A DNA stretch of 64,000 bases from Limnohabitans sp. Hippo3 (GTDB taxonomy: Bacteria; Pseudomonadota; Gammaproteobacteria; Burkholderiales; Burkholderiaceae_C). Both the position numbers and the translations under genes were made by a program. The notes below the pieces were generated by a model that saw only the letters and a list, made by a program, of their open reading frames with translations, ran no database searches and was not told where the DNA came from. The DNA lies in the NCBI RefSeq assembly GCF_003063665.1, contig NZ_NESF01000007.1, positions 1 to 64,000 on the forward strand. The letters are read 5' to 3'. This document shows positions 17,424 to 26,431 of this stretch, piece after piece; positions within the stretch are counted from its first letter, which is position 1, and each line of letters opens with the position of its first letter.

Positions 17424-19548
17424 AAGGCGTGGCTTGCAGTGCAGCCGCTGCCGCCATCAAGGCTTTGCGCCGTTCATGCAGGCTGCGCCAGCGTTGTTGG
17501 GCTTCGGGGTCTTGCCCGGTGCTGGCCTGGGTCAGGGCTTCGGTTTCGAGCTGCTTGAGGCGGTCGATCATCAGCATGTTGAGCAGTCGGCGCAGCTCCT
17601 GCCGGGCCTCTTGCGGGTCGGGCGGGGTGGTGTCTTCGCTGCCGGCCACGGCACTCAGTTTGTCTTGCGCCATCCAGCGGGTGGCGTCCTCGGCAAAGGG
17701 CTGCCCTTGCATGTGCTCGCGCAGGGTGGACCAGCCCAAAGCCCCTTGTTCATGGAACTGCGATTCAAGCCAGGCAAACAGCGGGCCGTGGGGGGCGGGC
17801 AGGGCGCACAGCATGGCGTGGTCTTCGCCCGCCAGGGTTTCCCACAGCGCCATATTGCCTAGGAGCAGGCGCGCGGCGTGGTCTGCACGGCTGGCGGGCA
17901 CGGTGCGCGGGCCGGTGTAGACCGGGGGCTGCTCGCGTTTGTATTTGCCGTTGCCGAACTTGCTGCCCGGCGTCCAGTTGGAATTTTTGCGAGGCCAGTT
18001 GCCACCGCCTGAGAAATTCCCACCTGCGTTGCCATACGCGTTGCCGTAAGTATTGGCGTAGCCCGGTGCGCTGCCCGCCTGAGCGGCATCCATGCCCCAA
18101 GTGGGCGGTTCGCCGTAGTGCGGCTCGAATGGCTGGAATTCATGACCCCCCGCGCTGGCAGCCTGGCTGGAAGCAGCGTTGGCGGCAGAGGTGGAGGAGG
18201 GCGCAGCGCCAGGCCCCCGCGCCGCAGGCGCGAAGCGCTGTTCGCTGGCCGTTTGCTGGCCCCAGAGTTTTTCCAGGCCTGCGGTTTCCAGCTGGATCAG
18301 CTGGGCCAACTCCGACAGCAGTTGTTGTTTGAGGGCGCCTTCTGGCAGCAGCTGCCACAGTGGGCGGGCTTGGCTCGACAGGCGGGCGCGGCCCTCGGCG
18401 GTTTGCAGGTCGCAGTCGGCGCTGGCCGCTTCGATCAAAAAGCGCGACAGGGGCATGGCTTGTTTGATCTGCTCGGCAAAAGCTTCTTGCCCGAATTCGC
18501 GCACATAGCTGTCGGGGTCGTGTTCGGCGGGCAAAAACAGGAATTTGATGCTGCGCACATCGGTGGCGTAGGGCAGGGCACCGTCGAGCGCCTTGCGGGC
18601 GGCGCGGCGGCCTGCGCTGTCGCCGTCAAAGCCGAAGACCACCGAGTCGGTGAAGCGGAACAACTTTTGCACATGCTCGGGCGTGCAGGCCGTGCCCAGC
18701 GTGGCCACGGCGTTGGCAAAGCCCAGCTGGGCCAACGCCACCACGTCCATGTAGCCTTCGGTCACCAGCACATAGCCCGCGCTGTGCAGGGCTTCGCGCG
18801 CTTCGTACAGGCCGTACAGCTCGCGGCCTTTGTGAAAGACAGGGGTTTCGGGCGAGTTCAAATACTTGGGTGTGCCGCTGCCGATCACCCGCCCACCAAA
18901 GCCGATGCATTCGCCCTTGATGTTGCGGATCGGGAACATGATGCGGTCCCGAAAGCGGTCGTAGCGTTTGTCGTCCTCTTCGTTGACGATCACCAAGCCC
19001 GACTCGGCCAGCAGCGGATCGTCGTATTTGGGGAACACGCTGACCAAACTGCGCCAGCCTTCGGGCGCGTAGCCCAGGCCAAAGCGCTTGGCGATCTGGC
19101 CGGACAGGCCCCGCCCTTTGAGGTAGTCGATGGCGCGGGGCGTGATCTTGAGCTGTTCGCGGTAGGCCTCGCCCGCTTTTTCCAGCACATCGCTCAGGCT
19201 GTCTTGTTTGGCCTTGGCTGCGGCGGCGCGGGCGCGGTCCTCTGGAGACTGTTGTTCTTCGGGCACCACCATGCCGGTTTGCTGGGCCAGGTCTTTCACC
19301 GCTTCGATGAAGGTCATGCCCGCGTGTTCCATGAGGAAACCGATGGCATTGCCGTTTTTACCGCAGCCAAAGCAATGGAAAAATTGCTTGGTGGGGCTGA
19401 CGCTGAAGCTGGGGGACTTTTCGCCATGGAAGGGGCACAGACCCATGAAGTTGGCGCCGCCTTTCTTGAGTTGCACGTACTTGCCCACCACCTCGACCAC
19501 GTCGACGCGGGATAGCAACTCCTGGATGAAAGACTGGGGGATGGCCAT
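17422..19548 (-). CDS. dnaG: DNA primase DnaG
   Basis: The 708-residue protein makes RNA primers at the replication fork. The CHC2 zinc finger is complete (Cys38, His41, Cys59, Cys62 in CPFHGEKSPSF to HCFGCG). The Toprim domain carries VTEGYMDVVAL and FGFDGDSAGRRAA. It is longer than E. coli DnaG (581 residues), mainly through a low-complexity linker near residues 430-540, rich in Ala, Gly and Asn with YGNAYGNAGGN-like repeats, before the C-terminal DnaB-binding domain. The stop codon lies in a REP-like repeat. Confidence 0.97.
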   Translation of the reverse strand: MAIPQSFIQELLSRVDVVEVVGKYVQLKKGGANFMGLCPFHGEKSPSFSVSPTKQFFHCFGCGKNGNAIGFLMEHAGMTFIEAVKDLAQQTGMVVPEEQQSPEDRARAAAAKAKQDSLSDVLEKAGEAYREQLKITPRAIDYLKGRGLSGQIAKRFGLGYAPEGWRSLVSVFPKYDDPLLAESGLVIVNEEDDKRYDRFRDRIMFPIRNIKGECIGFGGRVIGSGTPKYLNSPETPVFHKGRELYGLYEAREALHSAGYVLVTEGYMDVVALAQLGFANAVATLGTACTPEHVQKLFRFTDSVVFGFDGDSAGRRAARKALDGALPYATDVRSIKFLFLPAEHDPDSYVREFGQEAFAEQIKQAMPLSRFLIEAASADCDLQTAEGRARLSSQARPLWQLLPEGALKQQLLSELAQLIQLETAGLEKLWGQQTASEQRFAPAARGPGAAPSSTSAANAASSQAASAGGHEFQPFEPHYGEPPTWGMDAAQAGSAPGYANTYGNAYGNAGGNFSGGGNWPRKNSNWTPGSKFGNGKYKREQPPVYTGPRTVPASRADHAARLLLGNMALWETLAGEDHAMLCALPAPHGPLFAWLESQFHEQGALGWSTLREHMQGQPFAEDATRWMAQDKLSAVAGSEDTTPPDPQEARQELRRLLNMLMIDRLKQLETEALTQASTGQDPEAQQRWRSLHERRKALMAAAAALQATP

Positions 19549-19676
19549 AAGCGGGCTATTTTCGCCGATAAGGGCGGTTCATCCCGTGCAGGTTTCGGGG
19601 CAAACCAGCATGGATTTCAGCCACGGGTCAGGCAAACTGTTCAACATCCAACCGTCAGTCGCAACAGGAACCCTTC

Positions 19677-21335
19677 ATGACCGATACCAAAGTCAGCATC
19701 TTTGACCAGGATTTGCCCCAGACCCCCGCCAACCACGCACCGATCTCGCCGCTGAGTTTCATTGAACGCACCGCCGAGGTGTACCCCAAGCGCCTGGCCA
19801 TCGTGCACGGCGATTTGCGCCAGGACTGGGCCACCACCTACCGCCGCTGCCGCCAATTGGCCAGTGCGCTGGCGCATGCTGGCATTGGCAAGAACGACAC
19901 GGTGGCCGTGATGCTGCCCAACACACCGCCCATGGTGGAGGCGCACTTTGGCATCCCCATGGTCGGGGCGGTGCTCAACGCGCTCAATACCCGGCTGGAC
20001 CCGGAAACCGTGGCCTTCATGCTCGACCATGGCGAGGCCAAGGCCGTGATCGTGGACCCGGAGTTTTCGGGCGTGATGAAAAAAGCCCTGGCGCTGCGCC
20101 AGTCCACGCGGCCTTTGCTGGCGATCGATGTGGAAGATGCGCTGTACACCGTGGCCAGCGAAAAGCTTGGCGCGGTCACATACGAAGCTTTTGTGGCCAG
20201 CGGCGACGCTGACTTTGCCTGGAGCCTGCCCGGCAACGAGTGGGATGCGATTGCGCTGAACTACACCAGCGGCACCACCGGCAACCCCAAGGGCGTGGTC
20301 TACCACCACCGGGGGGCGGCCACCAATGCGATCTCGAACATCCTGGAGTGGGACATGCCCAAGCACGCCGCTTATTTGTGGACGTTGCCCATGTTCCATT
20401 GCAATGGCTGGTGTTTCCCGTGGACCGTGGCGGCGCGTGCGGGGGTGAACGTGTGTTTGCGCAAGGTGGACGCGCAGGCGATTTTCGACGCGATGCGCGA
20501 CCATGGCGTCACGCACTACTGCGGCGCACCCATCGTGCACGGCTTGCTGGTCAATGCCCCGGCCGCCATGAAGGCAGGCGTGCCCGCCGGCATCAAGGCC
20601 ATGGTGGCGGGCGCAGCGCCCCCGGCCTCAATGATCGAAGGCATGGAGCAGATGGGTTTTGACCTGACCCATGTGTATGGCCTGACCGAGGTGTATGGTC
20701 CGGCCACCGTGTGCCCCAAACACCCCGAATGGGATGCCATGGACATTGGCGATCGGGCCCGCCTGAATGCCCGCCAGGGCGTGCGCTATCATTTACAGCG
20801 CGATGTGCGCGTGTTGGATCCTGAAACCATGCAGCCCGTGCCGCAAGACGGCGAGACCATGGGCGAGATCATGTTCAAGGGCAACATCACCATGAAGGGT
20901 TACCTCAAAAATCCCAAGGCCACGCAAGAGGCTTTTGCGGGTGGCTGGTTCCACAGTGGCGATTTGGCGGTGCAGTACCCCGACGGCTACATCAAGATCA
21001 AGGACCGCAGCAAGGACATCATCATCTCGGGCGGCGAGAACATCTCCTCGATTGAGGTGGAAGATGTGCTGTACCGCCACCCCGCCGTGCTGGCCGCGGC
21101 GGTGGTGGCCAAACCCGATGCGCGCTGGGGCGAGACACCTTGCGCCTTTGTGGAACTGAAGGTGGGTGCGCAGGTCACAGCCGAAGACATCGTGGCCCAC
21201 TGCAAGCAGCATCTGGCGGGCTTCAAGGTGCCGCGTGCGGTGGTGTTTGGCGAATTGCCCAAGACCAGCACAGGCAAGATCCAGAAGTTTGAATTGCGCA
21301 AGCAAGCTGGTTCGGCGGCTGCGATAGACGTCTGA
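19677..21335 (+). CDS. AMP-binding acyl-CoA synthetase
   Basis: The 552-residue enzyme activates a carboxylic acid with ATP and joins it to CoA. The P-loop is YTSGTTGNPKGVVYHHRG; other motifs are YGLTEVYGPATVCP, GWFHSGDLAV and KDIIISGGENISSIEVEDV, with the C-terminal lysine in PKTSTGKIQKFELR. It resembles the AlkK/DmdB-like group that acts on medium-chain, short-chain or methylthiopropionate substrates, but substrate cannot be set from sequence. It is monocistronic and is followed by a strong hairpin at 21387-21420. Confidence 0.88.
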   Translation: MTDTKVSIFDQDLPQTPANHAPISPLSFIERTAEVYPKRLAIVHGDLRQDWATTYRRCRQLASALAHAGIGKNDTVAVMLPNTPPMVEAHFGIPMVGAVLNALNTRLDPETVAFMLDHGEAKAVIVDPEFSGVMKKALALRQSTRPLLAIDVEDALYTVASEKLGAVTYEAFVASGDADFAWSLPGNEWDAIALNYTSGTTGNPKGVVYHHRGAATNAISNILEWDMPKHAAYLWTLPMFHCNGWCFPWTVAARAGVNVCLRKVDAQAIFDAMRDHGVTHYCGAPIVHGLLVNAPAAMKAGVPAGIKAMVAGAAPPASMIEGMEQMGFDLTHVYGLTEVYGPATVCPKHPEWDAMDIGDRARLNARQGVRYHLQRDVRVLDPETMQPVPQDGETMGEIMFKGNITMKGYLKNPKATQEAFAGGWFHSGDLAVQYPDGYIKIKDRSKDIIISGGENISSIEVEDVLYRHPAVLAAAVVAKPDARWGETPCAFVELKVGAQVTAEDIVAHCKQHLAGFKVPRAVVFGELPKTSTGKIQKFELRKQAGSAAAIDV

Positions 21336-21386
21336 CGGAACTGGGTGCCAAGGATCAGGGCAGCAGTTTTTCAGTCAGCCCACCTT

Positions 21387-21420
21387 ATGACAAAGCCCAC
21401 CGCGAGGTGGCCTTTGTCAT
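21387..21420 (+). terminator. Hairpin downstream of the acyl-CoA synthetase
   Basis: Arms 21387-21401 and 21406-21420 pair over 15 bp with one mismatch, and the loop is GCGA. It lies 51 bases after the stop codon. A T-tract is missing, so it may be a weak terminator or an RNA-stabilising stem-loop for the convergent transcripts. Confidence 0.5.
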
Positions 21421-21468
21421 GGACGCCTAGCAGGGATCAGACCCTGAAAGACAGCGCTGTGCGCGGGT

Positions 21469-21708
21469 TCAGGCTTTGCTTTTCTTTTTGGATTTTTTGC
21501 TTTTCTTGCCTGTTTTTTTAGCTGCTTTTTTCTTGGCTGGCGCTTCGGCTTTGGGTGCGGCAGCTGGGCTGGGCGTTGGCGCAACAGCCGGGGGGACGGT
21601 CACGGCAGGTGCTGCAGCAGGTGCAGGCGCAGGAGTTGGTGCGGCCGTCTGGGCCATGGCAGTGGCAGCCAACAGGCTGACGAGGAGTGTAGTGGTGGAC
21701 TTGATCAT
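21469..21708 (-). CDS. Small exported Ala/Pro-rich protein with polylysine tail
   Basis: A 79-residue product starts MIKSTTTLLVSLLAATAMAQ, a clear Sec signal peptide with cleavage probably after AMA. The mature part is a flexible Ala/Pro stretch of about 35 residues, ending in a strongly basic tail (AKKKAAKKTGKKSKKSKKKS, then KA). No family was recognised. A basic tail in the periplasm could bind lipopolysaccharide, teichoic-like polymers or nucleic acid, but this is a guess. The ATG at 21708 fits the signal peptide better than the upstream ATG at 21750. Confidence 0.6.
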   Translation of the reverse strand: MIKSTTTLLVSLLAATAMAQTAAPTPAPAPAAAPAVTVPPAVAPTPSPAAAPKAEAPAKKKAAKKTGKKSKKSKKKSKA

Positions 21709-21795
21709 GCGTAACCGTTGGATAAATCGATGAAATAGAAGCCTTTGCATTATGAAATGCGGATATCCCTTTTTTGGCAGGGCCTTTCAAATTTT

Positions 21796-22344
21796 TTATG
21801 CGATGTCGAAGGCGTGCGTACCAAAGCGGCCCGCGCGTTGGTCGGCAAAATAGTGTTCCAGCGTTTCCTTGACGGTGCGGAAAGCCAACTCGTCCCAGGG
21901 AATCTCGTCTTCCCTGAACAAGCGCGCTTCCATGGTTTCGTGGCCGGGATCGAAAACGTCACTGGTCAGGCGGGCGCGGTAGTACAGGTGCACTTGGCCG
22001 ACGCGGGGCACGCTCATCACGGTGAACAGGTCTTCCATGATGAACTGGGCACCGGCCTCCTCGGTGGTCTCGCGGGCCGCGCCTTGCGCTGTGGATTCGC
22101 CCAGCTCCATGAAGCCTGCGGGCAAGGTCCATTTGCCTTTGCGCGGCTCGATGTTGCGTTTGCACAGCAGCACCAGATCGCCCCAGTGGGGCACGGTGCC
22201 CACCACGTTCAGCGGGTTTTCATAGTGCACTGTGTGGCACGCGGTGCAAATGGCGCGCAACTTGGTGTCGCCATCGTCCGGCAAACGGTAAGCCACCGAA
22301 GCGCCGCACTGGCGGCAATGTCGAATGGCTTCTCGTGTGTGCAT
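21796..22344 (-). CDS. NUDIX hydrolase with N-terminal zinc ribbon
   Basis: The 182-residue protein has a zinc ribbon (CRQCG and CTACH) and then a Nudix box, GFMELGESTAQGAARETTEEAGA, with the REttEEaG core intact. NUDIX enzymes cut nucleoside-diphosphate-linked compounds; ribbon-bearing members include NADH pyrophosphatase-like and ADP-ribose-type enzymes. The ATG at 22344 is 2 bases after the dctM stop, so it belongs to the dctQM transcript, although a role with the transporter is not evident. Confidence 0.88.
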   Translation of the reverse strand: MHTREAIRHCRQCGASVAYRLPDDGDTKLRAICTACHTVHYENPLNVVGTVPHWGDLVLLCKRNIEPRKGKWTLPAGFMELGESTAQGAARETTEEAGAQFIMEDLFTVMSVPRVGQVHLYYRARLTSDVFDPGHETMEARLFREDEIPWDELAFRTVKETLEHYFADQRAGRFGTHAFDIA

Positions 22345-22346
22345 GG

Positions 22347-23669
22347 TCAAGCAAATATTTTCAAAGCCACGAGTGTAATGCTCGGGAAGAAAACAATCGC
22401 CGTGATGCGCAGAAGGTCAGAGATGAGGAAGGGAATGACGTATTTGAAAGTCTCTTTCATCGGCACGTCTTTGGCCATGTTGCTGATGATGAAGACGTTC
22501 ATACCCACGGGCGGTGTGATCAGACCGATCTCGACCACCATCAAGGCCAGAATACCGAACCAAATCGCTTTGGACTCGTTGTCCAGCCCCCAAATGTCGA
22601 TGCCCATGATGATGGGGAAGAACATGGGCACGGTCAGCAGGATCATCGACAAGCTGTCCATGATGCAGCCCAGCACCAGGTAGATGGCAATGATGGTGAA
22701 GACCACCATCAAGGGGTGCAGGTTCAGACCCACCACCCATTTGGCCAGTTCGGTGTTGACTTGGGTCAGCGCCAAAAACACGTTCAGCACATCGGCGCCC
22801 AGCAAGATCAGAAAGATCATGCCTGTGGCTCCTGCAGCGCCGTACATGCACTCCAGAAAGCCTTTGCCCTTGAGTCCACCCGATGTCCAAGCCACGAATC
22901 CTGTGGCGATGGTGCCGATGGAGGCCGCTTCGGTGGGGGTGAACAGGCCACCGTAAATACCGCCAATCACCACAGCGAAGATCAACAGCACAGGCCAGGT
23001 TTCGGCCAAGGCTTGGAGGCGCTGCCCCCAGGTGAAGCGGTCACCTCGGGGGGCTTCTTGCGGCCGTACACGGGCGATGATGCCAATCACCACCATGTAG
23101 CCGATGGCCGCGATGATGCCGGGGATGAAAGCCGCCAAAAACAACTTGGCGATGTTTTGTTCGGTGATGATGGCGTAAATGACCAGAGGCACCGACGGCG
23201 GGATCAGGATACCCAAGGTGCCGCCAGCGGCGATCACCGCCGTCGACAGGCGCGGCGAGTAGTTGTGCGCCTTCAACTCGGGCAAAGCCACTTGGCCCAT
23301 GGTGGCCGCCGTGGCCAATGAGGAGCCGCAGATGGCACCAAAACCAGCACATGAGGTGACGGCAGCCATGGCCATGCCGCCACGCCAGTGGCCGATCATG
23401 GCGTTGCCGGCCTTGAACAGCGCTTTGGACAAACCGCCGTGCGTGGCAAATTGGCCCATCAACAAAAACAGCGGAACCACCGAGAGGTCATAAACCGAAA
23501 AACGGGTGTAGGCCGCTGATTTGAAGTAGTTGAGCAATGGATCGAGGCCCGACAAGGCCACATAGCCCGCTGAGCCGGCCAAGAGCATGGCCACGCCAAT
23601 GTGCAGGCGCAAGGCCAGCAGGACAATCAGGCCAAAGAAAACAAGGCTGCCGAGTTCAATGCCGGTCAT
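22347..23669 (-). CDS. dctM: TRAP transporter large permease subunit DctM
   Basis: The 440-residue inner-membrane protein is the large subunit of a tripartite ATP-independent periplasmic transporter. It is almost wholly hydrophobic with family blocks such as GGTLGILIPPSVPLVIYAIITEQ and LGCIMDSLSMILLTVPMFFPI. It imports an organic acid with sodium, together with DctP and DctQ. Its ATG overlaps the dctQ stop by four bases (ATGA), so translation is probably coupled. Confidence 0.94.
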   Translation of the reverse strand: MTGIELGSLVFFGLIVLLALRLHIGVAMLLAGSAGYVALSGLDPLLNYFKSAAYTRFSVYDLSVVPLFLLMGQFATHGGLSKALFKAGNAMIGHWRGGMAMAAVTSCAGFGAICGSSLATAATMGQVALPELKAHNYSPRLSTAVIAAGGTLGILIPPSVPLVIYAIITEQNIAKLFLAAFIPGIIAAIGYMVVIGIIARVRPQEAPRGDRFTWGQRLQALAETWPVLLIFAVVIGGIYGGLFTPTEAASIGTIATGFVAWTSGGLKGKGFLECMYGAAGATGMIFLILLGADVLNVFLALTQVNTELAKWVVGLNLHPLMVVFTIIAIYLVLGCIMDSLSMILLTVPMFFPIIMGIDIWGLDNESKAIWFGILALMVVEIGLITPPVGMNVFIISNMAKDVPMKETFKYVIPFLISDLLRITAIVFFPSITLVALKIFA

Positions 23670-24187
23670 GACAGGATCTTTCTGAGGTCATCGCCAGCGA
23701 CATACAGCGCCGTGATGCAAAGCAATGCAAACGAGGGAACCATGGGTGCATAGCTCCACCATGTCGGGATATCCAGCAGCATGGACGCTTCCATGGAAGC
23801 TTTGAGTTCCCCCAGGCCTTTCCAGATGCGCCAGGTGATCACGCCAGCAAAAAAGGCCAAGATCAAATTGGCCAACAAGTCCAGCAAGGCATTGAGTTTG
23901 GGGCTGGCGTGGGCCGTGAAAAAGTCCACGATCACATGACCGCGAATCCAATGGGTATAAGGCAGGCTCATGCTGACAGCAATGGCGCAAAAGGCTTGCA
24001 CCAATTCGTAGTCACCCACGATGGGGCTGCTGAAAAAGGTGCGGCCCACAATGCTGGCAATCGACATGATGGCCATGGCCGTCAGGACGAGACCCGAACA
24101 GATGGCAAAAAATTTGCAAATCGTTTCGATGATCCTGCCTGCAGGGCCTCGGGATTGGGAGGTGTCGGTGAGGATGAGTTCGGCCAC
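23666..24187 (-). CDS. dctQ: TRAP transporter small permease subunit DctQ
   Basis: The 173-residue protein has four hydrophobic segments and the family pattern MSLPYTHWIRGHVIVDFFT. It joins DctM in the membrane. The likely start is GTG at 24187, with AAGGAAAG upstream on the minus strand. A strong bidirectional hairpin lies between it and dctP, which may lower expression of the membrane subunits relative to the binding protein. Confidence 0.92.
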   Translation of the reverse strand: MAELILTDTSQSRGPAGRIIETICKFFAICSGLVLTAMAIMSIASIVGRTFFSSPIVGDYELVQAFCAIAVSMSLPYTHWIRGHVIVDFFTAHASPKLNALLDLLANLILAFFAGVITWRIWKGLGELKASMEASMLLDIPTWWSYAPMVPSFALLCITALYVAGDDLRKILS

Positions 24188-24230
24188 GGGCTTTCCTTGC
24201 GTTGCTTCAATCTTCGAGCTTCTGAGGGCG

Positions 24231-24261
24231 AAAAAAGGGCGGAGAAACTCCGCCCTTTTTT
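24231..24261. terminator. Bidirectional intrinsic terminator between dctP and dctQ
   Basis: AAAAAAGGGCGGAG (24231-24244) pairs perfectly with CTCCGCCCTTTTTT (24248-24261) around an AAA loop. On the minus strand it follows the dctP stop by 15 bases and ends in a T run. It should stop most dctP transcripts while a fraction reads into dctQM. Confidence 0.85.
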
Positions 24262-24276
24262 GGCTCAGGGGGCTGA

Positions 24277-25308
24277 TTACTTGGTGTACTGCTTGATCAA
24301 GGCGGTGGCACTGTCGAGCATGGCTTTGCCATCCATGCCTTTGGCCGTCATTTCCTTGACCCAGGCATCATCCAGCGAGTCGGTGGCTTTTTTCCAGTTT
24401 TCCAATTCAGCCTTGGGGATCACACTGATTTTCTGGTTTTTGGCGTCCACGAAGGCTTGCTTGCTGGGGACGTCCTGTCCCGCTTGGGTCTTGCCCAGGA
24501 AAGCCGAGAACTCACGACCGGAGTTCTTGTCGATCACGGCCTTCAGGTCGGCAGGCAGGGATTCGTACTTGGCCTTGTTCATGGGCACCACAAACACGGT
24601 GGTGTACAGGGCGTTGTAGGAGCGGTCGGTTTCGGCCGTGAAGTTGGTCAGCTCTTGCACTTTGAGGCCAGGAGCGACTTCGTAAGGGATCACCGCACCA
24701 TCGATCACGCCTTTGGACAGGGCTTCTGTCACTTGCGGCACAGGCATGGCCACAGGGGTAGCACCCATCATGGCGATCATTTTGTTGACCTGACGGGTCG
24801 GGGCGCGCACTTTCAGGCCTTTCAGATCGGCCATGGTGGTGACGGCTTTGTTCTTGGTGTAAATGTTGCCTGGACCGTGGACGTGGACGGCCAACATCTT
24901 GACGTCTTTCATGTCGTCAGCAGCAAACTTTTGTGCGTAGTCCCAAGCTGCGCGGCTGGTGGCTTCAGCGTTGGTCATCATGAACGGCAACTCGAACACT
25001 TCCAGCTTTTGCAGCTTGGCGGTGTAAGCCTGCAAGGTCCAGGCCACATCCACCACGCCATCGCGTGTTTGATCAAACAGCTGAACAGGTGTGCCGCCCA
25101 GTTGCATGGCCGGGAAGATCTGGCATTGCAGGCGGTTGTTGGAATCTTTGGCGATGTTTTTGCACCAGTCACCGAGCATGGTGGTGTGCTGGATGGACTG
25201 TGGGCCCAGGAAGTGGTGCACTTTCAGGGTGATGGTTTGGGCGTTCACCCCAAAACTAATGGCCATCAGGCCTGCGGCCAGAGCCGTTTGTTGCAGGAAT
25301 TTCTTCAT
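24277..25308 (-). CDS. dctP: TRAP transporter substrate-binding protein DctP
   Basis: The 343-residue periplasmic protein has a Sec signal peptide (MKKFLQQTALAAGLMAISFG, cleaved near VNA-QT). Its mature part is of the DctP family, with LKGLKVRAPTRQVNKMI holding the conserved substrate-carboxylate Arg region and EALSKGVIDGAVIP. The ligand is probably an organic or aromatic acid. The start at 25308 was set by the signal peptide. The promoter region carries a 20-base palindrome (25347-25366) that looks like a TetR-type operator. Confidence 0.92.
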   Translation of the reverse strand: MKKFLQQTALAAGLMAISFGVNAQTITLKVHHFLGPQSIQHTTMLGDWCKNIAKDSNNRLQCQIFPAMQLGGTPVQLFDQTRDGVVDVAWTLQAYTAKLQKLEVFELPFMMTNAEATSRAAWDYAQKFAADDMKDVKMLAVHVHGPGNIYTKNKAVTTMADLKGLKVRAPTRQVNKMIAMMGATPVAMPVPQVTEALSKGVIDGAVIPYEVAPGLKVQELTNFTAETDRSYNALYTTVFVVPMNKAKYESLPADLKAVIDKNSGREFSAFLGKTQAGQDVPSKQAFVDAKNQKISVIPKAELENWKKATDSLDDAWVKEMTAKGMDGKAMLDSATALIKQYTK

Positions 25309-25346
25309 CGACTTGTCTCCATCATGGTTTGAAAATCGGGATGATA

Positions 25347-25366
25347 AACCAACCAGTTGGTCGGTT
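25347..25366. promoter_or_regulatory. TetR-type operator candidate upstream of dctP
   Basis: AACCAACCAGTTGGTCGGTT is a 20-base palindrome with one mismatch between its 9-base arms. Read towards dctP it is directly followed by TATCAT, a possible -10 box, so a bound repressor would block transcription. The pattern resembles operators of TetR-family regulators. No TetR gene lies in this window. Confidence 0.55.
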
Positions 25367-25550
25367 AATCGCAGTGAATGGGGGCATGGGCAGACGCATC
25401 CGACCAAACCTCTGTAAAACATGAATTATGTTGCAAGTATTGGCTTGATGGATCAGGGTAAACCCTTTTGATTGGCTGCTGTGTGCACTTTCGTTCATTG
25501 TTGGGTCAAGCCAGCAGCTGGCCAGGCGGCCAGTTCTGCTGGCTGATGCC

Positions 25551-26246
25551 TCAACGAATTTGGACTTGCAAGCTGACCAGGCCCGCCACCTGGCCGACCA
25601 AGGTATCGCCTGCCACCACGGCGGCCACGCCTTCGGGGGTACCGGTGTAAATCAAGTCGCCAGGCTGCAACTCCCAGGCGGCCGACAGGTGCTCGATGGT
25701 TTCAGCCACGCTCCAGATGAGTTTGGCCACGTTGCTGCGTTGGCGGTCTGCGCCGTTGACCTGCAGGCTGATCTCAGCGTGGTTCACGTCACCGGCTTGC
25801 GCTTTTGGGGTGATGGGGCCGATGGGGGCCGAGTGGTCGAAGGCTTTGCCAATGCACCATGGGCGGCCTTGTTTTTTCATTTCGTTTTGCAGGTCGCGGC
25901 GCGTCATGTCCAGACCCACGGCGTAGCCATAAATGTGCTCGGCCGCATCGGCCGCCCGGATGTTGCGACCACCTTTGCCAATCGCCACCACCAGCTCGAT
26001 CTCATGGTGCAGGTTTTGCGTCAGGCTGGGGTAGGGCATGGAGCCCGTCTGGCCGGCTTCGACCACCACCAGGCTGTCCGCAGGCTTGAGAAAAAAGAAG
26101 GGCGGCTCACGTCCGGTGAAGCCCATTTCCTTGGCGTGCTCTTCGTAGTTGCGGCCCACGCAGTAGATGCGGTGGACCGGAAAACGGCTGGTCTGGCCGA
26201 GGACGGGCACAGAAACGGTGGGTGTTGGGGGGAACAGAAAACTCAT
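25551..26246 (-). CDS. Fumarylacetoacetate hydrolase family protein
   Basis: The 231-residue enzyme has the FAH fold typical of fumarylpyruvate or acylpyruvate hydrolases and 2-hydroxyhepta-2,4-diene-dioate isomerases. Metal-binding motifs are visible: VGRNYEEHAKEMG, FFFLKPADS and NLHHEIELVVAIGKGG. It probably acts late in aromatic-ring degradation. The ATG at 26246 (MSFLFPPTP) was preferred to an upstream in-frame codon. It is divergent from a MarR regulator and sits beside a TRAP importer, which suggests uptake and breakdown of an aromatic acid. Confidence 0.88.
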   Translation of the reverse strand: MSFLFPPTPTVSVPVLGQTSRFPVHRIYCVGRNYEEHAKEMGFTGREPPFFFLKPADSLVVVEAGQTGSMPYPSLTQNLHHEIELVVAIGKGGRNIRAADAAEHIYGYAVGLDMTRRDLQNEMKKQGRPWCIGKAFDHSAPIGPITPKAQAGDVNHAEISLQVNGADRQRSNVAKLIWSVAETIEHLSAAWELQPGDLIYTGTPEGVAAVVAGDTLVGQVAGLVSLQVQIR

Positions 26247-26355
26247 GCGTGACTTTCTAAAGTGAGAGAGGGCTGTGCAAGTTGCGCGGGGCGATGCCCG
26301 CACAAATGCCAATACAAATGCCAACAGAGGCTCTTGGCGCAGGCTAAAAACTTGC

Positions 26356-26367
26356 TAAGCGCGCTTA
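26356..26367. promoter_or_regulatory. Perfect 12-bp palindrome, candidate MarR operator
   Basis: TAAGCGCGCTTA is a perfect palindrome in the 185-base gap between the divergent FAH and MarR genes. Its position is right for autoregulation and control of the FAH gene by the MarR protein. A TACTAT hexamer overlaps its right edge. Confidence 0.5.
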
Positions 26368-26431
26368 CTATAGGAGGCTGAGCCAGGACAGTGACTGGTG
26401 ATAACCCTGTATTGGATGGAGAGACCTGCAA

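Noticed and set aside
18118..19515. Open frame of 465 codons antisense to dnaG
   Set aside because: dnaG has all its motifs in this stretch; the antisense product shows none.
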